This document shows positions 34,547-42,936 of a stretch of DNA of 64,000 nt, piece after piece. The position numbers and the translations under genes were made by a program. Each line of letters begins with the position of its first letter. The stretch's first letter is position 1. Origin of the DNA: Verrucomicrobiales bacterium (lineage in GTDB: Bacteria > Verrucomicrobiota > Verrucomicrobiia > Verrucomicrobiales > V1-33); NCBI GenBank assembly GCA_028293125.1, contig JAQGPJ010000077.1:112916-176915 (forward strand), given 5' to 3'. The notes beneath the pieces were generated by a model, which saw nothing but the letters and a program-made list of their open reading frames with translations, did no database searches and had not been told where the DNA came from.

Positions 34547-35614
34547 ATGTCTTCCCGAACAGCTGCCGAGCTGAATGCAAGTCCCGGACGCGGCCCCTTG
34601 GATGGTGTTTCAGACACTGCCAAACCCCACTCCGCCAGCAAGCCTGCCAGAACGGGCCCCGAACTCATTCTGGCAACAAAACCTTTCACCGTGGACAACA
34701 CGGCCAAAAGCTGGTGGTATTTTTTATCGACGTCTGCTCTGCTCATGGCGGCCCTGGCGGGCACGATTTGGAATTTTCATCTGCTCGGCCGTGTGTTGTG
34801 CAGTCTGCTGGCCGGTCTTTTGACGCTGCGTCTCTTCGTCATTTACCACGATCAGCAGCACCACGCCATCCTGCCGCGGTCCAAAATGGCGGAGTGGCTG
34901 ATGCGCGGTTTTGGAATTTATGCGCTGAGCCCCAGCAGCGTGTGGCGCAGCTCCCATAACCATCACCACAATCACAATTCGAAGATCAAGGGCTCCCACA
35001 TCGGTTCCTTCCCGATCATGACCCGGGATCATTACCTGAAATCCACAAAGTCCGACCGCTTTCTATATCTTTTCACGCGCCATCCAGGAACGATTTTTCT
35101 CGGCTACGTTTTTGTCTTTCTTCAGGGGATGTGTCTGCTCCCCTTCCTCCGGAAACCCAAACAGCATTTTGACTGCCTCGTGGCGCTCATTGTCCATTTC
35201 TCAATTTCCGTGGCTCTGGTCTATTACGCGGGATGGACCGGGCTGCTGCTCTCGCAGACACTGCCGCATCTCATCACCTTCGGACTGGGATCCTATCTGT
35301 TCTACGCCCAGCACAACTTCCCGGGAGTCTCCTTTTATGACAAGGCGGGCTGGACCTATGAACGGGCTGCCCTTGAGTCCTCCAGCCACCTGAAAACCAG
35401 TAAAATCATGGCATGGTTCACGGCGAATATTGGCTTCCACCACATCCATCACCTGAACTCCCGCATCCCGTTTTACCGTTTGCCGGAAGTCAGCCGCGCT
35501 CTGCCGGAGCTGCAGAACCCTAAAACCACTTCCCTCAATCCGCTGGATATCATCCGATGTCTGCGGCTCAAGGTCTGGGACGTTGAGAAGCAGCGGATGG
35601 TCGGTCTGGATTGA
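34547..35614 (+). CDS. Fatty acid desaturase-family membrane di-iron protein
   Basis: A 355-residue membrane protein with three His boxes: H-D-Q-Q-H-H (about residue 101), H-N-H-H-H-N-H (about 137) and H-H-I-H-H (about 298), which bind a di-iron centre. The four membrane segments lie between and around them. These features define acyl-lipid desaturases and related hydroxylases/ketolases. The first 50 residues are a polar Ser/Pro/Ala leader. The bacterial family introduces a double bond into membrane fatty acids, usually from ferredoxin or cytochrome b5 electrons; the exact position is unknown. It precedes lpxD with a 44-base gap, so the pair could be a small envelope-lipid unit. Confidence 0.88.
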   Translation: MSSRTAAELNASPGRGPLDGVSDTAKPHSASKPARTGPELILATKPFTVDNTAKSWWYFLSTSALLMAALAGTIWNFHLLGRVLCSLLAGLLTLRLFVIYHDQQHHAILPRSKMAEWLMRGFGIYALSPSSVWRSSHNHHHNHNSKIKGSHIGSFPIMTRDHYLKSTKSDRFLYLFTRHPGTIFLGYVFVFLQGMCLLPFLRKPKQHFDCLVALIVHFSISVALVYYAGWTGLLLSQTLPHLITFGLGSYLFYAQHNFPGVSFYDKAGWTYERAALESSSHLKTSKIMAWFTANIGFHHIHHLNSRIPFYRLPEVSRALPELQNPKTTSLNPLDIIRCLRLKVWDVEKQRMVGLD

Positions 35615-35658
35615 GGAGTTTTGATTTTCTGGAAAGCCGGTTCCTCACTCCACTCATC

Positions 35659-36687
35659 ATGATGCACACTGTCTCCATTCTGGCGCAACGGCTTGGAGGC
35701 GAGGTCCTTGGCGATGGCTCCAGAGCGATTACAGGTGTGGCACCGGCGGATCATGCCCAAGCGGGTGATCTGACCTTCGCGGAAAAAACCAGCTATCTGG
35801 AGGTGGCCGAAAAAAGCCTGGCCAGTGCCATTCTGGTGCCGCCCGGATTCGAATCCGCCTCCAAAACCCTGATCCGTGTCAAGGATCCGCGGATCGCCAT
35901 GGCAAAGATTCTTCCGCTTTTTTTCCCGGAGGAGACTTACCCGGCGGGCGTCCATTCCAGCGCGGTGATCGACCCTTCCGCCGCCGTGCACCCAACGGCT
36001 CACATCGGCCCCCACTGCGTGGTGGGAGCGGATGTCATGATCGGGGAGTGCAGCGTCCTCATGGGTGGAAACCATATCGGACGCGGCACCCGGCTGGGCA
36101 ATGATGTGCGCCTGCACCCCAATGCCGTCATTTATTCAGGCACCCAAATCGGAGACCGTGTCAGCATCCACTCCGGAACCACCATCGGTGCGGATGGTTA
36201 TGGTTATGTCTTCGACCAGGGCCGGCACCTTAAAATGCCGCAGGTCGGAAATGTGATCATCCATGATGATGTGGAGATCGGATCCAATGCCAGCATCGAC
36301 CGCGGCGCGCTCGGCCCCACCGTGATTGGCCAGGGCACCAAGATCGACAACCTTGTGCACGTGGCCCACAATGTGGTCATGGGACGGCATTGCTTGATTA
36401 TGGGGCAGGTCGGCTTTGCCGGCGGTACCCATCTTGGGGACTACGTGGTTATCGCCTCCCAGTCAGGAATCGCGGGCCATCTGAAGCTTGGTGCCCAGGC
36501 GGTGATTGGGGCCAAGTCGGGCGTCATGAGGGATATTCCCGCCGGCGAAAGGGTGCTGGGCTACCCAGCCGCGCCCGACAAACAGGCCAAGCGCCAGTGG
36601 ATTGCCATGGGTCAGCTGCCTGATGCTTTGCGCCGCCTGAAGGCCATGGAGAAACAACTGGCCGTAAAAATGGAGTCCGGCATTTAG
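35659..36687 (+). CDS. lpxD: UDP-3-O-acylglucosamine N-acyltransferase
   Basis: A 342-residue enzyme of lipid A synthesis that adds a hydroxyacyl chain from ACP to UDP-3-O-acylglucosamine, third step of the Raetz pathway. The N-terminal uridine-binding domain covers about 1-100. A left-handed beta helix of hexapeptide repeats follows (I-G-P-H, V-V-G-A, I-G-E-C and so on), with the catalytic His237 in H-V-A-H-N-V-V-M-G. The C-terminal helix (R-R-L-K-A-M-E-K-Q) is present. The length agrees with the family (about 340). Its presence points to an outer membrane with lipopolysaccharide. Two consecutive ATGs (35659 and 35662) are possible starts. lpxA and fabZ are not adjacent. Confidence 0.95.
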   Translation: MMHTVSILAQRLGGEVLGDGSRAITGVAPADHAQAGDLTFAEKTSYLEVAEKSLASAILVPPGFESASKTLIRVKDPRIAMAKILPLFFPEETYPAGVHSSAVIDPSAAVHPTAHIGPHCVVGADVMIGECSVLMGGNHIGRGTRLGNDVRLHPNAVIYSGTQIGDRVSIHSGTTIGADGYGYVFDQGRHLKMPQVGNVIIHDDVEIGSNASIDRGALGPTVIGQGTKIDNLVHVAHNVVMGRHCLIMGQVGFAGGTHLGDYVVIASQSGIAGHLKLGAQAVIGAKSGVMRDIPAGERVLGYPAAPDKQAKRQWIAMGQLPDALRRLKAMEKQLAVKMESGI

Positions 36688-37136
36688 TAATCTCCGCGCC
36701 ACAAACTGCCCGATTTCCAGTCGGTTTATCGGGGAAATCCGCCGCAAAGTTGAGCAGGTTGTTTTAAGGAGACTCTTTAGGTCCGGTTTTTCATCTGGCA
36801 CCGCGGGAATGAGCGCCGGGCGGTGGAATCAGGCATGGACAGGCCGCTGCAGACGGTGGCATGACTTCTGGATGGCGGGGTTTGAAACAGTGGCAGGGAT
36901 TTCCGCCGGTGACCGCTCCCGGCATCTGATTGCCTCCGCGCGGTGGGAATATGAAGTGAATTTATTCCTCAAAAGTCTCTTGGGCGGGACGGCATGATGC
37001 AAATAAGGAAATCGGAGAGCCCTGCATGCGTAAAAGCCGAATGAAAAGAGGCATTTCAGGAGGCAGCCGCTTTTCCCGGTATCCCGCGCTTGAACAAGCC
37101 TCACTTCCTGCGCTGCTCAGCCATTATTGAAAAATC
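36688..37136. other. 449-base gap before the GAF histidine kinase
   Basis: No gene is convincing. A 62-codon frame at 36809-36997 has Trp-rich, non-conserved content and is rejected. The local composition drops toward AT near 36950-37020 and 37120-37140, where the kinase promoter presumably lies. No hairpin with T tract or clear riboswitch was seen. Confidence 0.4.
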
Positions 37137-38432
37137 ATGTTTCCGCGTCGGGCCAAAGCCTTGTTCAACCGCGCTGTGAGCCGAATCGGTGTGCTGCCGC
37201 TGGACCGGATGCTGGATACCCTGCTCAGCGAGACCGCGGATTTGATGGAAGTGGAGCGGGTGAGTTATTTCAGGCTGATGGACAAGGGCCGCGTTCTTCG
37301 GCAGGACCTGCAGTATCTGCAATCCATGGGCCAGTGCCGGCGGGGCGGGACAGTGCTTCGCGAGAAGGACTTTCCGGGGTATTTCGCGGCTTTGCGGGAG
37401 CCTGACAGTCTGATCGTTTCCCATGAGGTGCGGACCGACACCAGGCTGACCGAATTTCAGGAGAGCTATTTCAGGCCTCTCGGCATCACCTCCATGCTGG
37501 ACGCGCCGGTGCACCGCGGCGGAAAACTTTTCGGTGTGATCTGCATGGAGCATGTGGGGCCGCCACGCCGGTGGACGGATGATGAGATGGAGATGGCCCG
37601 CAGTCTCGGGCATCTGGTGGCTCTGGCCGTGGAGAGCGGGGAGCGGCAGCGGATGGAGGAGGAGCTGCGTCAGGCCTTGGAGCGTGAAAAGGAACTGGTG
37701 CGGCTGAAGATCAATTTTGTGAATCTGGTCTCCCACGAGTTCCGCACCCCCTTGGGCATCATTTACTCGGCGGCGGACATTCTGGAGAATTATTTTGACC
37801 GCCTGCAGCCAGCCCAGCGCACCGACCATCTGCAGGATATCCGTTACGCTGCCGGACAGATGTCGAAGCTCATGGAGGAGGTGCTGCTGCTGGGCAAAGT
37901 GGAGTCCGGCAATATGAGCTGCCGCCAAGAATCCTTTGATCTGGCTGACCTGTGCCGCCGCATCGTGGATGAGCAGGAGTCAGCGTCGCATTGCCCGGGA
38001 TCCGTGGCACTTGACTTCACTGGTATCGGCACCGCCGCGCAGGCCTGTGGGGATGAGGGACTGCTGCGGCATATCCTCGGTAATCTCGTGTCCAACGCCA
38101 TCAAGTATTCCCCCGGCGGCGGCGGGATCCGGCTGGAGGTCCGCCAGGATGCAGCCTGTGCGGAGTTCACCGTGCGGGACCAAGGCATCGGCATCGATCC
38201 CGCGGATCACGAAAATCTGTTCACCGCCTTCCACAGGGGTCGGAACGTGGGAGAGTTTCCAGGCACCGGCCTGGGACTGGTGATTGTGAAACGCTGTGTC
38301 GATCTGCACGGTGGCACCATCCATTTTGAGAGCAGGCCCGGTGAGGGCACTCATTTTGTGATCCGTCTGGAGCTGTTCCAGTCCGTCCTCCGCGGAGGCC
38401 TCATTCCGACCGGAGCACACGGCAGGGCGTAA
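37137..38432 (+). CDS. GAF-domain sensor histidine kinase (soluble)
   Basis: A 431-residue cytoplasmic kinase without membrane helices. A GAF domain occupies about residues 22-165 (V-E-R-V-S-Y-F-R-L, M-L-D-A-P-V-H-R-G-G-K-L-F-G-V-I). A coiled-coil M-E-E-E-L-R-Q-A-L-E-R-E-K-E links to the H-box L-V-S-H-E-F-R-T-P-L-G with His200. The ATPase has N-L-V-S-N-A-I-K-Y-S, D-Q-G-I-G-I-D and G-T-G-L-G-L-V-I-V-K. It is a complete kinase. The GAF ligand is unknown and no heme or iron-sulfur Cys motif is obvious. The response regulator gene starts five bases after its stop, so the two form an operon. A globin gene lies next, pointing the other way, which leaves a gas or redox input as an open possibility. 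Confidence 0.9.
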   Translation: MFPRRAKALFNRAVSRIGVLPLDRMLDTLLSETADLMEVERVSYFRLMDKGRVLRQDLQYLQSMGQCRRGGTVLREKDFPGYFAALREPDSLIVSHEVRTDTRLTEFQESYFRPLGITSMLDAPVHRGGKLFGVICMEHVGPPRRWTDDEMEMARSLGHLVALAVESGERQRMEEELRQALEREKELVRLKINFVNLVSHEFRTPLGIIYSAADILENYFDRLQPAQRTDHLQDIRYAAGQMSKLMEEVLLLGKVESGNMSCRQESFDLADLCRRIVDEQESASHCPGSVALDFTGIGTAAQACGDEGLLRHILGNLVSNAIKYSPGGGGIRLEVRQDAACAEFTVRDQGIGIDPADHENLFTAFHRGRNVGEFPGTGLGLVIVKRCVDLHGGTIHFESRPGEGTHFVIRLELFQSVLRGGLIPTGAHGRA

Positions 38433-38437
38433 AAACC

Positions 38438-39088
38438 ATGAAAAGAATTCTTGTGATTGAGGATCAGCCCCGGATGCTGAAGAACATTGCGCTGATTCTG
38501 GAGATGGAGGGATACGAGGTCATCCGTGCGGAAAACGGACGCGCGGGTTTGGAGCGGATCCGCATCCGTCTTCCGGATCTGGTGATCTGCGATGTGATGA
38601 TGCCTGAACTGGACGGGCGCGGCGTGCTGCAGGCGCTGCGCGGGGAACCCGGAACCGCGACGCTGCCTTTTATTTTTCTAACGGCAAACGGGGATCAGAG
38701 CGATATCCGTCAGGGCATGAATCTTGGTGCCGACGACTACCTCACCAAACCGGTGAGCCGTGCGGATCTGCTGGCCGCGGTAACCACTCGGCTGGCCCGG
38801 CGGCTGGCGCATCAGTCCGAAATCGAAGCCGTCCAAGCCGGCGGGGGATTCCTCCCCGACTTCAGCTCCCCCGCCCCCCTGCTCTCCCTGGGTCTGACCG
38901 CGCGCGAGGCTGAGGTTCTGCTCTGGGTCGCCCAGGGGAAAGCCAACAGCGATGTGGGGCAGGTGCTCGGAATGGCTGAGAAGACCGTCAAAAAGCACCT
39001 CGGCAGCATCTTTGACAAGCTGGGCGTGGAGAACCGCAGCGCCGCCTCGCTGCTGGCCTTGGAAAAACTCAGCGGGGGCCACTCCTGA
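38438..39088 (+). CDS. LuxR/NarL-type response regulator
   Basis: A 216-residue regulator. The receiver (1-120) begins M-K-R-I-L-V-I-E-D-Q-P-R and has phosphoacceptor Asp in V-I-C-D-V-M-M-P-E, Thr in F-L-T-A-N and Lys in L-T-K-P-V-S. A linker of about 30 residues leads to a LuxR-type helix-turn-helix: L-T-A-R-E-A-E-V-L-L-W-V-A-Q-G-K, then S-D-V-G-Q-V-L-G-M-A-E-K-T-V-K-K-H. It is encoded five bases after its kinase. The receiver opening with two adjacent acidic residues, and a linker with Pro and Ser, is usual. Target genes unknown; autoregulation and control of the neighbouring globin are testable ideas. Confidence 0.92.
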   Translation: MKRILVIEDQPRMLKNIALILEMEGYEVIRAENGRAGLERIRIRLPDLVICDVMMPELDGRGVLQALRGEPGTATLPFIFLTANGDQSDIRQGMNLGADDYLTKPVSRADLLAAVTTRLARRLAHQSEIEAVQAGGGFLPDFSSPAPLLSLGLTAREAEVLLWVAQGKANSDVGQVLGMAEKTVKKHLGSIFDKLGVENRSAASLLALEKLSGGHS

Positions 39089-39104
39089 AGCGCTGAAAAG
39101 CGCT
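39089..39104. other. Small hairpin between convergent regulator and globin genes
   Basis: Perfect six-base stem (AGCGCT/AGCGCT) with GAAA loop straight after the regulator stop. There is no long T run, so its role as a terminator is doubtful, but both convergent genes end within 33 bases of each other here. Confidence 0.35.
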
Positions 39105-39121
39105 GGTTTCCCAGTTGCGCG

Positions 39122-39619
39122 CTAATTATTGAGCAGCTGCCGCATTCTACGCACCCCCTGCAGCATGGCGTCATGGATGAAGCCCAGCACCGCCCGCCAT
39201 GAGTTTTCCGCCTCCGGCGTGAATTCCGCCCCCAGCATACCGCGCAGGGTCTGCATGATGGCAGTCATCAGAATGGTGTAATGTGCAGCGCTTGCGCCGC
39301 AGATCACGTGCCGCCGGCCCAAAGTCTCCAGCACGGGAACCAGCTCCGCCGGATTCGGCAAAGTGGCGATGGCAAACTCCAAAGCCTCCATCAGCTTCCA
39401 AGCCTGCAGCTCCATGCCGGTGTGAAAAAGAGCCTGCAGTGCGGGATCGAGTGTGAACAGATTCCGGTAAAACATCAGTGCCGTGATTTCCGGGTGCTTG
39501 TTGACCAGGGTGAAATGCTTCCACAGCAGAGCTCTCTGTGAAATGCTGAGTGCGGGGCAGGGCAGAGAGGGCGGCACGGCGGTGCCGGGGATTTTGATTT
39601 GGATTGGAGAACCTTTCAT
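39122..39619 (-). CDS. Single-domain globin
   Basis: A 165-residue globin of the bacterial hemoglobin (flavohemoglobin-like N-terminal domain) type. Helix A/B text is L-S-I-S-Q-R-A-L-L-W-K-H-F, helices C-D have F-Y-R-N-L-F-T-L-D-P and L-F-H-T-G-M-E, and the proximal His (about residue 104) lies in G-R-R-H-V-I-C-G-A. A later A-H-Y-T-I-L-M matches helix G. No FAD/NAD reductase domain follows, so this is a stand-alone globin that binds O2 or NO. An ATG at 39673 would add 18 residues, but the 39619 start fits better with a motif in the intergenic region. Converges with the response regulator; diverges from the DUF4870 gene. Confidence 0.82.
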   Translation of the reverse strand: MKGSPIQIKIPGTAVPPSLPCPALSISQRALLWKHFTLVNKHPEITALMFYRNLFTLDPALQALFHTGMELQAWKLMEALEFAIATLPNPAELVPVLETLGRRHVICGASAAHYTILMTAIMQTLRGMLGAEFTPEAENSWRAVLGFIHDAMLQGVRRMRQLLNN

Positions 39620-39653
39620 CCAAGCCAGATTACAGGCATTCCGCAGAAAGCAA

Positions 39654-39737
39654 TATGCGACTTTGGACCCCATCCCTCAATGGATGCCCGCACGGGATTC
39701 CCTTGGGGGCGGATCCTATGGACCAAAGTCGTATAAT
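39654..39737. promoter_or_regulatory. Mirror-image CCAAAGTCG motif in globin/DUF4870 divergent region
   Basis: CCAAAGTCG reads rightwards at 39723-39731 and leftwards at 39666-39658. Right copy leads directly into TATAAT (39732-39737); left copy leads into CATATT on the minus strand. The two 13-base arms match at twelve positions. The layout suggests two divergent promoters that share an operator, or a transcription-factor dyad. The leftward start would be about 30 bases before the globin ATG at 39619. Confidence 0.4.
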
Positions 39738-39900
39738 CCCCCTGCCATAATCCTTAATTATCCTCCATCATGCCGACCATAGGCGTATTTCCTATTTTGA
39801 AATCATCATGTAAGGAAGGGATGTGATTCAAAGCGGCCATCCCGCGGCAGTGCCCGCCCGGCGCTTTGAACGCTTCATCCAATCAATCATCCGCGTCCCC

Positions 39901-40299
39901 ATGAACTCCAACACCGTTGAATCCGCCGTTTGCCGCCTTTGCCTGAAACTCGAATCCGCCCCCGCCTTTGGCTCCGGAACCATGCCTGCCGATCAGGAGC
40001 GCGCTTTTGTCATGCTGGCCCACCTTTTTCCGCTGATCATCTGGTTCTGGAAGCGCAGGGAAAGTCCGGCTGTGGACGCCCATGGCAAGGAGGCGCTGAA
40101 CTTCGGCATCACAGCCATGATCTGCATCTGGCCGGTCAGTCTGATTGCGGGATTCCTGCCCTCCATCATCACCGTCATCATCAGCCTGGGCCTCGCCGTG
40201 GTCAGCTTTGGGGTTCTGGCCCTTGTGATTTATGGCATGATCCAAGCACGGAGCGGCCAACTGCTCCGTTATCCTGTCAATTTCCGTCTGATCAAATAA
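39901..40299 (+). CDS. DUF4870-type small membrane protein
   Basis: A 132-residue membrane protein. A soluble N terminus with two Cys (A-V-C-R-L-C-L-K-L) precedes a hydrophobic part with about three helices: A-F-V-M-L-A-H-L-F-P-L-I-I-W-F-W-K, N-F-G-I-T-A-M-I-C-I-W-P-V, and I-I-T-V-I-I-S-L-G-L-A-V. The phrase D-A-H-G-K-E-A-L-N-F fits the DUF4870/Tic20-like family, whose function is unknown. The C-x-x-C-like pair at about 14-17 is shorter than a typical zinc ribbon. The ATG at 39901 is preferred over an upstream in-frame ATG because the extra leader is non-conserved. Divergent from the globin gene and convergent with pheA. Confidence 0.75.
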   Translation: MNSNTVESAVCRLCLKLESAPAFGSGTMPADQERAFVMLAHLFPLIIWFWKRRESPAVDAHGKEALNFGITAMICIWPVSLIAGFLPSIITVIISLGLAVVSFGVLALVIYGMIQARSGQLLRYPVNFRLIK

Positions 40300-40694
40300 C
40301 CGGACCGGATCCGGTCGGACGGCCGCTGCTTTCCATGCGGAATGGCCCGAAGAGCGGTGCCGGTGCCGCCCTTCCGCCCGGCAGCGGCGGAACTGAACCG
40401 GTCAAGCGTCTGCAGGATGCTCCAACCGGGATGACCCGCCTGATAAAACGGGAATCCGTCCGAGGGAGCCGCCGGTTTTCCCCATGCCTCCGCCGTTGGA
40501 ATCCCTGTCCGGAGGCCGCTGGAACATTTGCGCCCGCGGGGAGGGGAGGAAAAGGGAATCCATCCGGATGGCTCTACCTTCAGCCTGTCCCCCATCTGAC
40601 TAAGGTTTTGAACTGATTCCGGTGAAGAACGGCTGTCGGTTGCTCCGTCCGAACTGGTGGCCGGCACTCCGCCTTTCCAAACCATTCCCATATG
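40300..40694. other. 395-base gap between convergent DUF4870 and pheA genes
   Basis: No gene is convincing. A 14-base perfect palindrome GACCGGATCCGGTC (40303-40316) follows the DUF4870 stop by four bases and may fold as a hairpin, without a T run. The remainder is GC-rich and has stray out-of-phase frames without any family text. Confidence 0.4.
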
Positions 40695-41780
40695 TCAGGC
40701 GTTGATGGACTCCCCAGTGTTCGGGTAGCTGCCGAGGACTTTGACAAAGCTGCATTGGTGCTCCAGCTCGTCCAAGGCGCGAATCAGGGCGGGGTCCTCG
40801 CAGTGGCCGAGGAGGTCCACGAAAAAGAAATACTCCCAGTCCCGGCGTTTGGAGGGACGGCTTTCGATCTTGGACATGTTGATATGGAACTCGTTGAACG
40901 GGGTCAGGGCCTTGTAGAGGGCACCGGGCTCGTTGCGGAGACTGAACATCAGGGAGGTGCGGTCGTGGCCGGTCGGGGGACAGGTTTTCTCGCTGAGCAC
41001 GAGGAACCGCGTGGTGTTGGTGGCGCTGTCCTGGATGGACCGGTCGAGCACGGTCAGGCCGTGGAGCTGGGCTCCGAGCGCTCCGCCGAGGGCGGCGGAA
41101 TGGGGGGTGCGGGCGGCGATTTCGGCGGCTTTGGTGGTGCTGGAAACCTCGATGCGGTCAGCGTGCGGCAGGTTCTGGTGCAGCCAGTTGCGGCATTGGC
41201 CAAACACTTGGGGATGGCTGTAGAGCACCTTGATTTCCTCGCGGGGAATGGCGGACATAAGGCAGTTCTCGATCCGCAGCAGGATCTGGGCGCAGATCTG
41301 GAGAGGGCTGTCCGCGAAAAGATCCAGCGTGTGGCTGACCGCGCCCTCGGTGCTGTTTTCAATGGGCACGACTCCGTAATGGGCCTTGCGGCGGGTCACC
41401 TCGTCAAAAACATCCTCAAAACTGGGCTTGGGAACATACTCCACACTGCGGCCGAATTTGTTCAGCGCCGCCTGATGCGTCCATGTGCCTTCGGGACCGA
41501 GGTAGGCGATTTTCAGATCGTCCTCCAGTGCCAGGGCTGCGGACATGATCTCCCGGTAAATGGCGCGAACAGACTTCTCCGGCAACCGGCCCTGCAGGGC
41601 CCCGTTTTTGCTCACCAGCGCCTTGAGGACAGATTCCTCGCGCTCCGGCGCGTAAATCATCAGACCTTTTTCCTTTTTGCGCTCGCCGATGCCATGCACC
41701 ACCTCCGCCCGCTCGTTCAGCAGGCGCAGGAGCTCAAGGTCAAGGGCATCGATTTTCTTTCTCAGGTCGTCCAGTGGCAT
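40695..41780 (-). CDS. pheA: Bifunctional chorismate mutase / prephenate dehydratase
   Basis: A 361-residue P-protein of phenylalanine synthesis. Chorismate mutase occupies about residues 1-85 (M-P-L-D-D-L-R-K-K-I-D-A-L-D-L-E-L-L-R, V-V-H-G-I-G-E-R-K, R-E-E-S-V-L). The dehydratase is at about 90-270 with A-Y-L-G-P-E-G-T-W-T, V-V-P-I-E-N-S-T-E-G-A-V and the catalytic Thr in N-T-T-R-F-L-V-L. The C-terminal ACT regulatory domain has L-R-N-E-P-G-A-L-Y-K-A-L and I-E-S-R-P, the feedback-binding sequences for phenylalanine. The length is standard. ATG at 41780 is chosen because the mutase starts there. Divergent from the SDR gene. Confidence 0.95.
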   Translation of the reverse strand: MPLDDLRKKIDALDLELLRLLNERAEVVHGIGERKKEKGLMIYAPEREESVLKALVSKNGALQGRLPEKSVRAIYREIMSAALALEDDLKIAYLGPEGTWTHQAALNKFGRSVEYVPKPSFEDVFDEVTRRKAHYGVVPIENSTEGAVSHTLDLFADSPLQICAQILLRIENCLMSAIPREEIKVLYSHPQVFGQCRNWLHQNLPHADRIEVSSTTKAAEIAARTPHSAALGGALGAQLHGLTVLDRSIQDSATNTTRFLVLSEKTCPPTGHDRTSLMFSLRNEPGALYKALTPFNEFHINMSKIESRPSKRRDWEYFFFVDLLGHCEDPALIRALDELEHQCSFVKVLGSYPNTGESINA

Positions 41781-42007
41781 ATCAGTCAGCGACCCAAGCA
41801 GAGCGCGGAAAATCCGAAAAGCCAAATCAGAAATTCCTTCCGTCCGCGCGGAAAAAATTCCACACCTTCCCACGTCCTAAGGGCACCGCCTTTCAGGCTC
41901 TGAAAGCCGGGCGCGCGCCGCCGCCCTCCGTTGCCGCCATTTTTCCGCCGTCATCGCTGTCGCGATTCCATTGCATTTTATCCCAGCCCATTTCATTCCA
42001 ATTCCGC

Positions 42008-42784
42008 ATGCACACCCTTCAGGACAAAGTGATCATCGTCACCGGCAGCACCATGGGCATCGGTGAGTCCATCGCCCGCGGCGCGGTGCAGGCCGGGGCG
42101 CGGGTGCTGGTGCACGGGCTGGAGCAGGAGGAGGGGCAGCGGGTAGCCGATTCTCTCGGCCCCCAGGCGGTGTTCCATGGGGATGACCTTGCTGATCCCG
42201 CCGCCGCCCCGAGACTGGTGGACGCCGCCGTCCGGGCCTTTGGCCGGATTGATGCCTTGGTGAACAACGCCGCGTGGGTGGTGCGGGGCCGCATCGGGGA
42301 TGTGACCCCGGAATTCTTCGACCGCTGCATGGCGGTCAATGTCCGCGCCCCGCTGCTGCTGATCCAGGCGGCGTTGCCGCATCTCAGCGCCTCGCGCGGC
42401 TGTGTGGTGAACATCGGCTCCGTCAACGCCTACTGCGGGGAGGAGAATCTGCTGCCCTACAGTATATCGAAGGGCGCGTTGCTGACCCTGACGCGGAATC
42501 TGGGCGACACTCTGCACCGGCAGCACGGCGTGCGGGTGAACCAGATCAACCCCGGCTGGGTGCTCACGGAGGCCGAACAGCACCGTAAGCATGCCGAGGG
42601 CATGCCCGCCGACTGGCCGGCCCATCTCCCCAAAATGTTCGCCCCCGCCGGGCGTCTTTTCACTCCGCAGGAGATCGCGGCCACGGTGCTGCACTTTTTG
42701 TCCGATGAATTTGGCCCGGTGTCCGGATCGGTCATCGATCTGGAGCAGCATCCGTTTATTGGGCGGAATCCGCCCAAGCTTTGA
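42008..42784 (+). CDS. Short-chain dehydrogenase/reductase
   Basis: A 258-residue classical SDR. The NAD(P)-binding motif is T-G-S-T-M-G-I-G, the central N-N-A-A sits in V-N-N-A-A-W-V-V, the catalytic Ser in N-I-G-S-V-N-A-Y, and the Tyr/Lys pair in Y-S-I-S-K. An N at position N-x-R-A-P (F-M/A-V-N-V-R-A-P) completes the tetrad. The Arg/Gly residues after the first strand (V-H-G-L-E) do not clearly decide between NAD and NADP. The substrate is unknown; sugar or secondary alcohol is common. It ends near an inverted-repeat element, beyond which the SHD1-like gene converges. Confidence 0.9.
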   Translation: MHTLQDKVIIVTGSTMGIGESIARGAVQAGARVLVHGLEQEEGQRVADSLGPQAVFHGDDLADPAAAPRLVDAAVRAFGRIDALVNNAAWVVRGRIGDVTPEFFDRCMAVNVRAPLLLIQAALPHLSASRGCVVNIGSVNAYCGEENLLPYSISKGALLTLTRNLGDTLHRQHGVRVNQINPGWVLTEAEQHRKHAEGMPADWPAHLPKMFAPAGRLFTPQEIAATVLHFLSDEFGPVSGSVIDLEQHPFIGRNPPKL

Positions 42785-42786
42785 AG

Positions 42787-42926
42787 AGGTAAAAGAGTTC
42801 AGGTTTCAGGTTTCAGGTTTCAGGGAAAAGGCTGCTGGATGGACTGAGCGGGAGCTGATCCGTTGCCTGGAGGGGAGAGTTTCAAGTCCGGACTTCTGAA
42901 CCCTGAAACCTAAACCCTTTTACCTT
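42787..42926. repeat. Imperfect inverted repeat with tandem TTTCAGG units between convergent genes
   Basis: The left arm (42787 to about 42825) reads AGGTAAAAGAGTTCAGG and continues with three TTTCAGG units. The right arm (about 42896-42926) is its near-perfect reverse complement, ending CCCTTTTACCTT. The spacer of about 70 bases contains its own AAGTCCGGACTT palindrome. Lies exactly between two convergent stops, so it may act as a bidirectional terminator or be a dispersed palindromic repeat. Confidence 0.7.
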
Positions 42927-42936
42927 CCTCCCCCCT

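Noticed and set aside
36809..36997. 62-codon frame in the gap after lpxD
   Set aside because: Trp-rich, no conserved text, no ribosome site; probably chance.
40303..40316. Perfect palindrome GACCGGATCCGGTC
   Set aside because: Could be a hairpin but has no T run and no partner; too little to call a terminator or operator.
40692..41903. Plus-strand 403-codon frame
   Set aside because: Exact antisense of pheA, whose three domains are complete.
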